Assembly: GCF_014645795.1 (NCBI RefSeq)
Contig: NZ_BMMK01000004.1
Coordinates: forward strand, 62,001 to 126,000
Length of the DNA: 64,000 bases
From: Longimycelium tulufanense
Lineage (GTDB): Bacteria; Actinomycetota; Actinomycetes; Mycobacteriales; Pseudonocardiaceae
Direction of reading: 5' to 3'
The notes beneath the pieces are model-generated. The model worked only from the letters and a program-made list of their open reading frames with translations, was not told the DNA's origin and searched no databases. Shown here one piece after another: positions 56,615-64,000 of the stretch (the stretch's first letter is position 1; the number at the start of each line of letters is the position of its first letter). Position numbers and translations under genes: made by a program.

Positions 56615-57670
56615 ATGACCCAGCAGCAGCCGGCCGCGGCGCCCGGCCAGCACATGACCGCCGAGATCGCCGAGCAGCCCGAGGTCTTCGCGGCACTGCT
56701 CGCACGGCGGCCGGAGATCGCGGCCGTGGCCGAACGGGTGACGGCCCGGCGGCCGCGGTTCGCGTTGCTCGCCGCCCGCGGCTCCTCCGACCACGCCGCG
56801 CTGTACGCCAAGTACCTCATCGAGGTGCTGCTGGAGCTGCCGGCCGGCCTGGTCTCCCCGTCCACGACAACGCTGTACGGCGCCGAACCGGACCTGACCG
56901 ACGTGCTGCTGGTCTCGGTGAGCCAGAGCGGCGGGTCGCCCGACCTGCTGGAGGTCACCGAGTCCGCGCGCCGCCGCGGTGCGCTGACCGTCGCCGTCAC
57001 CAACACGCCGGGATCGCCGCTGGAGCGGGCCGCGGAGCTGAGCATCGACATCGGTGCCGGCCGGGAACAGGCGGTTGCGGCCACCAAGACCTACAGCGCC
57101 TCGCTGCTCGCGCTCTACCTGCTGATCGACGCGATCCACGGGGGGTCGGGCGCACGGGCGGCGTCGCTGCCCGAGCTGGCGCGGTCCACTTTGGATAGTT
57201 CGGTGGACGCGGTCGAGGAGGCGGTGCAGCGGTATCGCTTCGTGTCGCGGATGGTCACCACCGGCCGGGGTTACTCCTCGGCGACCGCGGCGGAGGCGGC
57301 GCTGAAGCTCGCCGAGACCAGCTACCTGTCGGCCCGCGCCTACAGCGGGGCGGACCTGCTGCACGGCCCGGTCGCCGCCGTCGACGAGCAGACCGGGGTA
57401 CTGGCGGTGTGCAGCGAGGGGCGCGGCGGCGCGGCCCTGCGCGAGGTGCTGGACGTGGTGCACGAGCGGGGCGCGGACATCTGCGCGGTCGGCTCGGCGG
57501 CGGGCAAGGTGTCCGCGGCGCAGCGGATCGATCTGCCGGCCTGCGCCGAGGAGGTGGCACCGGTGCTGGAGATCCTGCCGGTGCAGCGGCTGTCGCTCGG
57601 GCTCGCGCTGGCCCGGGGCGGCGATCCCGACCACCCGCGCGGGCTGAACAAGATCACGCGGACCCGCTGA
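56615..57670 (+). CDS. SIS-domain sugar-phosphate isomerase/deaminase
   Basis: A 351-residue protein with two SIS domains (first: ALLAARGSSDHAALYAKYLI, SVSQSGGSPDLLEVTESA; second: GRGYSSATAAEAALKLAETS, YSGADLLHGPVAAV). It resembles the isomerase half of GlmS without the glutaminase part, as in NagB-II/AgaS-type deaminases. It likely converts glucosamine-6-phosphate to fructose-6-phosphate. It occupies the position of nagB behind dasD in Streptomyces, so a non-orthologous replacement of NagB is plausible. ATG 56615 follows GAGGAGAA. Confidence 0.88.
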   Translation: MTQQQPAAAPGQHMTAEIAEQPEVFAALLARRPEIAAVAERVTARRPRFALLAARGSSDHAALYAKYLIEVLLELPAGLVSPSTTTLYGAEPDLTDVLLVSVSQSGGSPDLLEVTESARRRGALTVAVTNTPGSPLERAAELSIDIGAGREQAVAATKTYSASLLALYLLIDAIHGGSGARAASLPELARSTLDSSVDAVEEAVQRYRFVSRMVTTGRGYSSATAAEAALKLAETSYLSARAYSGADLLHGPVAAVDEQTGVLAVCSEGRGGAALREVLDVVHERGADICAVGSAAGKVSAAQRIDLPACAEEVAPVLEILPVQRLSLGLALARGGDPDHPRGLNKITRTR

Positions 57671-57908
57671 GGGCCCGTCGCCGGCTGCCCTGCGATCATG
57701 AGCGGGGGATACGGGGTGTCAACCGATCTCCTACCTTCGCCTCGGTTGGCTCTGCGGGCGGCCGGACCTGACGTCCGGTGGGGTGAGGTGCCGTCGCGCC
57801 ACGGCATCTCCCCCCACCGGCTTTTCGTTGCTTTGTCCCCGGACCGTCCGCCCCGTCCGTTCTCCCGATCGGCGTCGTCGTCCGGATGGGTGGCCCGGAA
57901 ACGGGAAG
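57671..57908. other. Intergenic region after the SIS gene
   Basis: About 240 bases before the terminator, without a gene. CCGGACCTGACGTCCGG (57761-57777) is a small perfect dyad. Frames read through are Arg/Pro-rich. Confidence 0.4.
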
Positions 57909-57942
57909 GCCCGCCTCACCGAGGGGGCGGGATGAGGCGGGC
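57909..57942. terminator. Terminator between convergent SIS and FAH genes
   Basis: GCCCGCCTCA (57909-57918) pairs with TGAGGCGGGC (57933-57942), followed by AATTCCTA. It lies in the 457-base gap between the plus-strand SIS gene and the minus-strand hydrolase; the right part (57943-58127) shows nothing further. Confidence 0.7.
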
Positions 57943-58127
57943 AATTCCTAGGTTACGCCGAACGGAGCAATACCTGCCACGTGACGCGCCCGAGTGGGTG
58001 GCGCCCCACTCCGCGGCTGGCTGAGTCAGGCCGGACAGCCACGGCACACGGGTGACCGCCGCGCACCCGGAGCATCACACGTGGACGACGGCCAGGCGAC
58101 GCTCCTGGGCCACTCAGGTGGCTTCGG

Positions 58128-58997
58128 TCAGGCGGTGCCGATGTGTTGGCGTTGGCGGCCGAGGCCGGTCGCTTCCAGCTCGACCACGTCGCCCGGGCGC
58201 AGGTACGGCTGCGGCTCGGGGGACGTCATCCCCACGCCGGCGGGGGTGCCCGTGTTGATGAGATCCCCCGGCCGCAACACCATGTACCAGCTCAGTCGCC
58301 ACACCATCTCGGCCACACCGAACACCATCTCGGCGGTTGTCGACTCCTGGCGCAGTTCACCGTTCACCCACAATCGCAAGGCCACCGACTGCGGGTCGCG
58401 CACCTCGCCCGCGGGCACGAGCCACGGCCCGAGTGGGTTGAACGTCTCACACGACTTGCCCTTGCCCCACTGCCCGCCCCCGCGTTCCAGTTGGAACTCA
58501 CGCTCGGTGACATCGTGCGAGAGCACATACCCGGCAACGCGGTCCAACGCTTCCTCCGGCCCTGCCAGGTATCGCGCCGTCCGGCCGATGACCACTCCCA
58601 GCTCGACCTCCCAGTCGGTGCGGGACGAGTCGCGTGGCAGGAGCACCTCGTCATACGGCCCGACGACCACATCGGGCGCGCGCAGCACCACCACGGGTTC
58701 CGTCGGCACCGGTGCGCCGGCAACCCGGGCATAACTGTGGTAGTTCACGCCGAGGCAGATGACCTTGCCCGGCTGGGCGATCGGCGCCCCCACCCGCAGG
58801 CCGCTGCCGTCGCCCGGATCGTCGAGCCGGGGCAGGGAACCGTCGGCCAACGCCGCCCGGACCCGGCCCAGACCGTCGGAAGTAAGGAAAGCTCCGTCCA
58901 GGTCGCGGGTCAGCGGTCGCAGGTCGTACAGCAGCTGGTCGCCGGCCCGGACGGCGGGACACTCGGTACCTGGCTCGCCGAGGCGCAGAAAGCGCAC
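58128..58997 (-). CDS. Fumarylacetoacetate hydrolase family protein
   Basis: A 289-residue FAH-fold enzyme. PGKVICLGVNYHSYARVAG opens the catalytic domain; the metal acids are in WEVELGVVIG and VLSHDVTEREFQ; GDLINTGTPAGVGM is the C-terminal signature. Members hydrolyse or decarboxylate acyl-pyruvates or isomerise ring-cleavage products. GTG 58997 follows GGAGCAAC. It is isolated between das genes and a protease, on the other strand, and has no dre-like site, so it is probably unrelated to amino sugars. Confidence 0.92.
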   Translation of the reverse strand: MRFLRLGEPGTECPAVRAGDQLLYDLRPLTRDLDGAFLTSDGLGRVRAALADGSLPRLDDPGDGSGLRVGAPIAQPGKVICLGVNYHSYARVAGAPVPTEPVVVLRAPDVVVGPYDEVLLPRDSSRTDWEVELGVVIGRTARYLAGPEEALDRVAGYVLSHDVTEREFQLERGGGQWGKGKSCETFNPLGPWLVPAGEVRDPQSVALRLWVNGELRQESTTAEMVFGVAEMVWRLSWYMVLRPGDLINTGTPAGVGMTSPEPQPYLRPGDVVELEATGLGRQRQHIGTA

Positions 58998-59351
58998 GTT
59001 GCTCCTCCTTGTCCGAGGACAGCACTGTCAGCAATGCGCGCCGGCCAAGCGAGCCAGGAAACTGCATACCCTCGGCAGCCGCGGGAGTCCAGACCTTTCC
59101 TCCGCAGCGGCCCCCGTTGCCTGGTTCTCCCGCAATGCGGCGCCATGAGCCGATCGGCTCCGGGCATCACAGTTCCCGGCCCCACACCACCCGCCGATGG
59201 TGGGGAACGAAGGAGACGATCGTCGGGTGCCCGCACTCTTCACGGCGGCTTAACGTCCGCGCGACGAGGTCGGACCGGCGTCGTAGAGGGCACGGCGCCG
59301 TGGCGGGAACCGCCCGCCTGGTCGGAGCACGACCCGTCAGCGAGGGAACCC
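58998..59351. other. Divergent promoter region of FAH and subtilase genes
   Basis: About 350 bases without a convincing gene. It must supply both divergent promoters. GGCGCCATGAGCCGATCGGC near 59140 and short GC-rich dyads are present but no known operator. GCGAGGGA lies before the subtilase ATG. Confidence 0.5.
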
Positions 59352-62300
59352 ATGACAAGATCACGCGTGCCCGGCGGGGCCGGTCGCGTGGCCGCGCGCT
59401 CGGCTGCTGCCGTGCTGAGCGCACTGCTGGTGACGGCGGTCGCCGGCACGGTCACGGCGACCGCGGCGCCGACCGCGCCGGACGGCACCGAGTTAGCACC
59501 GTCGGTGCCGGGTGCGACGCCGCTGCCGACCGCGCCGGTGGAGGGGAAGATCTCCCCGAAGCTGGCCGAGGTCAAGGGCGCGGTCACCGCGTTCGTCGAG
59601 TTGGAGAAGAAGCCGGCGGTCGATGCCTTCGCCGAGAAGGAGCGGGAGGGCGCCGGCAAGGAGCGCGCCAAGCAGGCGGCCCAGCAGGCCAAGCAGGAGA
59701 CGCGGCAGGCCGCGGAGAAGGTCGTCCGCGAGCTGCGCGCCAAGGACGCCAACACCACCGAGTCGCACCGCACCAGCAACGCGGTGCCGGGCGTCGTGGT
59801 GACGGCCGATGCCGACAAGGTGCGCGAGCTGGCGTCGATGCCGGAGGTCCGCGCGGTCAGGCCGGTCCTGCCGGCCGAACGCACCAACTCCAGCGCCGCG
59901 CAGCTCACCCGGACCGTCAAGGTCTGGCAGGACACCGGAAAGCTTGGTGAGGGTGTCCGCATCGGCATCATCGACGACGGCATCGACTACACGCACGCCA
60001 TGTTCGGCGGGCCGGGCACCAAGGATGCCTACGACGCCATCGACCGGACGAAGGTCGAAGCCTCCTTCTTCCCGACGACGAAGGTCATCGGCGGCGTTGA
60101 CCTCGCGGGCGACGACTACGACGCATCCGGCCGCAACGGCCCCAAGACGCCGTCGCCGGACCCGAACCCCATTTCCTGCGGCACGCACGGTACGCACGTC
60201 GCCGGCACCGCGGCCGGCTTCGGGGTCACCGCGGAGGGCAAGACCTTCACCGGCGACTACCGGACGCTCGACGACGCCAAGCTCAACGAGATGCGCATCG
60301 GCCCGGGCATGGCGCCCAGGGCGTTGCTGTACTCGATCAAGGTCTTCGGTTGCCGCGGCTCGACGAACCTGACCAGCCAGGCGCTGGACTGGGCACTCGA
60401 CCCGGACGGCGACGGGGACTTCAGCGACCGCCTCGACGTGGTCAACCTGTCGTTGGGCAGCAACTACGGCGCACCGGACAGCGCCGAGAGCAAGTTCGTG
60501 CGCAAGCTCGTACAGCACGGTGTTCTCCCCGTCATCTCCGCGGGCAATGACGGGGACCGGCACGACACCGGTGGCTCGCCCGGCAACACGCCGGAGGCGT
60601 TGACCGTGGCCAGCAGCCGGGATGCCTACGTGCTGCGCGACGGTGCCGAGGTGACGGCCCCGGCCGACGTGGCGGGCACCAAGCCCGGCCAGTACAGCAG
60701 CGAGTTCGCCGGTTACGACTCGTTGAACACCACGCTGCCGGTGGTGGGGTTGACCGACGGGTCCAACAAGGACGGCTGCTCGGCGTTCTCCGACGCGGAC
60801 AAGGCCGCGGTGGCGGGCAGGCTCGCCTGGCTGGAGTGGGACGACAACGACGCCACCCGGCGGTGCGGCTCGGCGGTGCGGACCAACAACGCCGAGGCCG
60901 CCGGCGCAACCGGCGTGATCCTGTCGTCCACCTTGGACAATTTCAACGCCGGAATCGCGGGTAACAAGAAAATCCCGGTGTTCCAGTTCACCGCCACCGT
61001 CACCAAGGAACTCCGCCCGGCACTGTCCGCGGGAACGCTGAAGATCCGCCTGTCCGGTGACCTGCGCGCCAGCCTGCAGACGTGGTCGCCGGAGCTGACC
61101 GACACTCCCAGCAGCTTCACCTCCCGCGGCGTGCACCACAAGATCTCCAAGCCGGACGTGTCCGCGCCGGGTGACACGATCGCCTCCGCGTTGTCCGGCA
61201 GCGGAAACCGTACCCTGGTGATCAGCGGCACCTCGATGGCGGCGCCGCACACCACCGGTGTCGCCGCGCTGGTGCGGCAGGCGCATCCCGACTGGTCACC
61301 GGAGGAGGTCAAGGCGGCGGTGATGAACACCGCCAACGCGGACCTGCGTACCGGTCCCAACGGCACGGTGTACGGCCCGAACCGGGTCGGTTCGGGCCGG
61401 GTCGACGCCAAGGCCGCGCTGGACAACCAGGTACTGGCCATGGTGGAGGACGACCCGGGCGCGGTCAGCGTCTCCTTCGGCACGGTCGAGGTGGGCGGCC
61501 CGACCGCGATCACCAAGACCGTGAAGCTGGTCAACAAGGGCGTGCAGGCCGTGGAGTTCGGCGTCGGTTACCAGGCCGCCACCGAGATCCCCGGTGTGCG
61601 CTACGAGGTTTCGACCAGCTCGGTGCGCCTCAACCCGCGTGGCGTCGCCCGGATCAAGGTGACGTTGAAGATCGACGACCCGGCCGCGCTGCGCAAGACG
61701 ATGGACCCGACCATGGAGCCGGTGCAGCTCAACGTGGCGCGCCAGTTCCTGTCCGACGCTTCCGGTCGTCTCACGTTGTCGCCGAAGAACGGGTCGACCA
61801 CCCCGCTGCGGGTTCCGGTCTACGCGGCGCCGAAGCCGGTGGCCGACATCAGCACCGCCGAGGCGGTGCGGTTCCGTCCCGGCGAGCAACAGGCCGTGCT
61901 CAACGTGCGGGGCCGCGGCCTGGACCAGGGCGAGGACAGCCGGGCGTACCGCTCGTTGCTGAGCGTCTTCGAGCTGCAGGGCATCTCGCCGCGGCTTCCC
62001 GAGTGCAGCAGGAAGATCACGACCCGCTGCACGGTGAACGAGACCGCCAGGGGCGCTGACCTGCGCTACGTGGGCGCCGCCTCGACCGCTCCGCTGGCCA
62101 AGATGCAGGGCAGGCCGGAGCGGTCGGTGCTCGCGTTCGGTCTGGCCACCTGGAGCAACTGGTACAACGTCGGCGGCAACACGATCCCGTTCGTCGACAT
62201 CGACACCAACGGTGACGGCAGGCCGGACTTCGAGACCTACGTGGCCCGGCCGTCGGGCACCGACGTGTTGGTGGCCAAGACGGTGGACCTGAACAAGCCG

Positions 62301-62762
62301 CTCCCGGACGGCGGGTTCGCCACGGCCGAGCTGCGGCCGGTCAACAACTTCTTCGGTGACGTCGACACGAACGTGTTCGACACGAACGTGCTCGTGTTGC
62401 CGGTCTCGCTCAAGGCGTTGGGCATCGATCCGAACGCCGACAGCAAGCGGATCAGCTGGACCGTCGGCGTGACCGGCTACTACACGGCGCCCGGCGACAA
62501 GGACGGCAACATCGACGCGATCTCGACGCCGATGTCGTTCGACCCGCTGAAGCCGGGCCTGTGGGTGCAGGGTGGCGGGGATGCCGCCCTGTCCTACCTG
62601 GCCAAGGCCGGCACCGCCCTGGTCGTGAACCGCGACGCCGAGGCGTTGCGGGCGGACAGGGCGAACAAGCTCCTGGTGCTACACCACCACAACGCCAGCG
62701 GCAAACGGGCGCAGGTGGTTCGGGCCCCGGGGGCCAGGATCGGGGGACCGCGCCAGGGCTGA
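59352..62762 (+). CDS. Large secreted subtilase (S8) with PA insert
   Basis: A 1136-residue protein. Signal peptide: AAARSAAAVLSALLVTAVAG-type segment (about 14-38). Pro-region with a charged coiled helix (KEREGAGKERAKQAAQQAKQ, about 97-130). Catalytic triad: Asp about 208 (RIGIIDDGIDYTH), His about 278 (GTHGTHVAGTAA) and Ser about 628 (ISGTSMAAPHTTG). Between His and Ser sits a protease-associated-type insert (about 435-560). After the domain are fibronectin-like and further beta domains, ending in a Gly-rich stretch before VRAPGARIGGPRQG. It degrades proteins outside the cell. ATG 59352 is the first start with signal peptide. Confidence 0.94.
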   Translation: MTRSRVPGGAGRVAARSAAAVLSALLVTAVAGTVTATAAPTAPDGTELAPSVPGATPLPTAPVEGKISPKLAEVKGAVTAFVELEKKPAVDAFAEKEREGAGKERAKQAAQQAKQETRQAAEKVVRELRAKDANTTESHRTSNAVPGVVVTADADKVRELASMPEVRAVRPVLPAERTNSSAAQLTRTVKVWQDTGKLGEGVRIGIIDDGIDYTHAMFGGPGTKDAYDAIDRTKVEASFFPTTKVIGGVDLAGDDYDASGRNGPKTPSPDPNPISCGTHGTHVAGTAAGFGVTAEGKTFTGDYRTLDDAKLNEMRIGPGMAPRALLYSIKVFGCRGSTNLTSQALDWALDPDGDGDFSDRLDVVNLSLGSNYGAPDSAESKFVRKLVQHGVLPVISAGNDGDRHDTGGSPGNTPEALTVASSRDAYVLRDGAEVTAPADVAGTKPGQYSSEFAGYDSLNTTLPVVGLTDGSNKDGCSAFSDADKAAVAGRLAWLEWDDNDATRRCGSAVRTNNAEAAGATGVILSSTLDNFNAGIAGNKKIPVFQFTATVTKELRPALSAGTLKIRLSGDLRASLQTWSPELTDTPSSFTSRGVHHKISKPDVSAPGDTIASALSGSGNRTLVISGTSMAAPHTTGVAALVRQAHPDWSPEEVKAAVMNTANADLRTGPNGTVYGPNRVGSGRVDAKAALDNQVLAMVEDDPGAVSVSFGTVEVGGPTAITKTVKLVNKGVQAVEFGVGYQAATEIPGVRYEVSTSSVRLNPRGVARIKVTLKIDDPAALRKTMDPTMEPVQLNVARQFLSDASGRLTLSPKNGSTTPLRVPVYAAPKPVADISTAEAVRFRPGEQQAVLNVRGRGLDQGEDSRAYRSLLSVFELQGISPRLPECSRKITTRCTVNETARGADLRYVGAASTAPLAKMQGRPERSVLAFGLATWSNWYNVGGNTIPFVDIDTNGDGRPDFETYVARPSGTDVLVAKTVDLNKPLPDGGFATAELRPVNNFFGDVDTNVFDTNVLVLPVSLKALGIDPNADSKRISWTVGVTGYYTAPGDKDGNIDAISTPMSFDPLKPGLWVQGGGDAALSYLAKAGTALVVNRDAEALRADRANKLLVLHHHNASGKRAQVVRAPGARIGGPRQG

Positions 62763-62804
62763 TGCCCGGCTGAGCGGTCCCGGCTCGACCACACCGTGGG
62801 AGCC

Positions 62805-62843
62805 GACGGGGCCGGCGCGACCGAGGGGCGCGCCGGCCCCGTC
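62805..62843. terminator. 15-base perfect hairpin after the subtilase
   Basis: GACGGGGCCGGCGCG (62805-62819) pairs with 62829-62843 around nine bases. It ends the subtilase transcript 43 bases after its stop and precedes the kinase ATG by 26 bases, so the kinase needs a promoter inside or just before it. Confidence 0.75.
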
Positions 62844-62868
62844 CCTCGTGCACGGAATACTGCCCGGC

Positions 62869-63816
62869 ATGAGCGCGCTCGTGGTGGGCCTGGACGTCGG
62901 CGGCACCTCGACCCGGGCGGTGGTGGCCGACCTGGCCGGTCGCCGGCTCGGGGCAGCACAGGGGCCGGGGGGAAACCCGAATGCCTACCCGCCCGAGCAG
63001 GCCGCGGCGCACGTCGGCAGAACGCTGCGGGAAGCGTTGCGGGACGCCAATCCGGCGGAGGTGGCGGCCGGGGTGCTGGCGATGGCGGGCGCGAGCAAGC
63101 TGACCGACCCCATGGTACGTGCGATGTTCGAGCTGGCGTGGCGGGAATCCGGGTTGCGGTGCGCGTTCCGGGTCGCCCTCGACGTCGAGGCGGGATTCGC
63201 CGCCGGTACCTCGGAGCCGACGGGAACCGCTCTGGTAGCCGGAACCGGGTCGGTGGCATGCCGGATTGTGGATCACCGCCGTTTCCGAACCGTGGGTGGC
63301 CACGGCTGGCTGCTCGGAGACGAGGGGTCGGCGTTCTGGCTGGGCCGGGAGGCGGTCCGGCACACGCTCCACGCCGTGGAACACCGTGGTCGGTGGACGT
63401 CCTTGGTGGACTCGGTCCTGAGCACGGCACTCGGCGACTGGTCGGATCCGTGGGAGGCCCGGAACCGGTTGATCAGCCTGGTGAACGGGGCCAAGCCGGT
63501 AGCGCTGGCCGAATACGCACCTCTCGTGACCGATGCGGCCCGGACCGGGGATAAGTCGGCCGGGACGATTGTGGACACCGCCGCGACACACCTTGCCGAT
63601 CTCGTCACCGCCACGCGCGAGCCCGATGACGCAAGCCCGGTCGTACTCATCGGCGGTCTCACCGCGCGGGAGAACCCGGTGGGCAGCGCGCTCCGCGCCA
63701 AGCTCGGCCGCTACGACATCCGCACGGCCACCGATGGTGCGGCGGGCGCCGCCTGGCTCGCCGCCCTGGACCTCGCCGACGACCCGGTGGCCCTGCACGC
63801 GGTTCTCGTGCCGTGA
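62869..63816 (+). CDS. N-acetylglucosamine kinase (BadF/BadG ATPase family)
   Basis: A 315-residue ASKHA kinase. ATP phosphate motif VVGLDVGGTSTRAVV; LVAGTGSVACRIVD and VGGHGWLLGDEGSAFWLGRE are hallmarks of the GlcNAc-kinase branch; VVLIGGLTARENPV is the adenosine motif. It would phosphorylate GlcNAc released by the cytoplasmic GH3 enzyme, giving GlcNAc-6P, which also relieves DasR. A nagA deacetylase is not in the window. ATG 62869 is taken. Confidence 0.9.
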   Translation: MSALVVGLDVGGTSTRAVVADLAGRRLGAAQGPGGNPNAYPPEQAAAHVGRTLREALRDANPAEVAAGVLAMAGASKLTDPMVRAMFELAWRESGLRCAFRVALDVEAGFAAGTSEPTGTALVAGTGSVACRIVDHRRFRTVGGHGWLLGDEGSAFWLGREAVRHTLHAVEHRGRWTSLVDSVLSTALGDWSDPWEARNRLISLVNGAKPVALAEYAPLVTDAARTGDKSAGTIVDTAATHLADLVTATREPDDASPVVLIGGLTARENPVGSALRAKLGRYDIRTATDGAAGAAWLAALDLADDPVALHAVLVP

Positions 63817-64000
63817 CTTCCGTTCCGGCGGCGAGACGGCCGACTGTTCCGGCCTGGTGCTCGGACTATATGGATCGCCTTCCGCTCCTCAACCCGGAAA
63901 GCGTTTCCCAATAACGGCCGTCCTGTAGTTCCACTCACTTCACTTCTTTCGGAGTCTGCAGGTAGGAAGGCTCACGGGACGCCGAACGGTGCTGTCATCA
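63817..64000. other. Tail of the window, no gene
   Basis: The last 184 bases hold no supported frame. The AT-richer CCGTCCTGTAGTTCCACTCACTTCACTTC part around 63920-63955 may be a promoter for a gene beyond the edge. Confidence 0.4.

Noticed and set aside
53912-57634. A 1240-residue open frame on the minus strand, opposite the das genes
   Set aside because: It is the mirror of well-supported dasB, dasC, dasD and the SIS gene; its residues are Arg/Pro/Gly-rich without motifs. Long antisense frames are normal at this GC content.
57735-57780. Short dyads after the SIS gene as operators
   Set aside because: CCGGAC...GTCCGG and AACCGA...TCGGTT are short GC-rich dyads expected by chance and not near a start.

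Overview
The window is very high-GC DNA with GTG starts, many 1-4 base GTGA overlaps, an HspR/HrcA-type groEL, PknB-like kinase, VirR/DUF3263 genes and DasR-type regulation. This points to an actinomycete chromosome, most likely a Pseudonocardiales-type organism (Amycolatopsis/Actinophytocola/Saccharothrix relatives); the genus cannot be fixed from the sequence alone. No rRNA, tRNA, CRISPR or intact insertion sequence was seen.

Layout. 1-4.1 kb: end of a PspC gene, a GH84 N-acetylglucosaminidase, an O-methyltransferase and cutC. 4.6-9.5 kb: a compact accessory unit of a repeat-rich GATEPS protein, a sigma-70-like factor, a small partner protein and a catalytically complete TPR-CHAT caspase-like protease. 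9.6-12.8 kb: epoxide-hydrolase-like and FAD oxidoreductase pair, then a toxin-antitoxin-like pair. 12.8-43 kb: a backbone whose gene content matches the Mycobacterium tuberculosis Rv0414c-Rv0440 neighbourhood in inverted order (groEL2, moeA, psd, pssA, Cdc48-like ATPase, VirR/LytR_C, DUF3263, def, thiC-thiD, thiG-thiS-thiO, thiE). It is interrupted by lineage-specific genes: kinase, cold-shock protein, AIM24-like protein, M48 protease, glycosyltransferase, HtrA-like protease, toxin-antitoxin pairs, a FUSC transporter and a tandem pair of 'beta family' proteins. 43-50.5 kb: vapBC-like pair, an unlisted small gene, a FAD monooxygenase with divergent TetR regulator, a streptogrisin-type protease, a DATQVVR-repeat membrane protein and an MFS exporter. 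50.5-64 kb: the das locus (dasR divergent from dasA-dasB-dasC-dasD), a SIS sugar-phosphate enzyme in the place held by nagB in Streptomyces, a FAH-family hydrolase, a large secreted subtilase and an N-acetylglucosamine kinase.

How the genes work together. Four near-palindromic DasR operators (dre-like, TGGTCTAGACCA type) lie upstream of GH84, on the start of cutC, before dasA, and before the SIS gene. They tie the two ends of the window into one predicted amino-sugar regulon: extracellular release, ABC import, cytoplasmic GH3 hydrolysis, kinase and SIS enzyme. Two TPP riboswitches, in front of thiC and in front of thiO, control nearly the whole thiamine pathway (thiC, D, G, S, O, E). Two tandem CIRCE sites precede groEL. 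Several perfect long hairpins separate the units.

The best candidates for an undescribed system are the GATEPS/sigma/partner/CHAT unit (4607-9510) and the duplicated beta-family pair (36422-38699).
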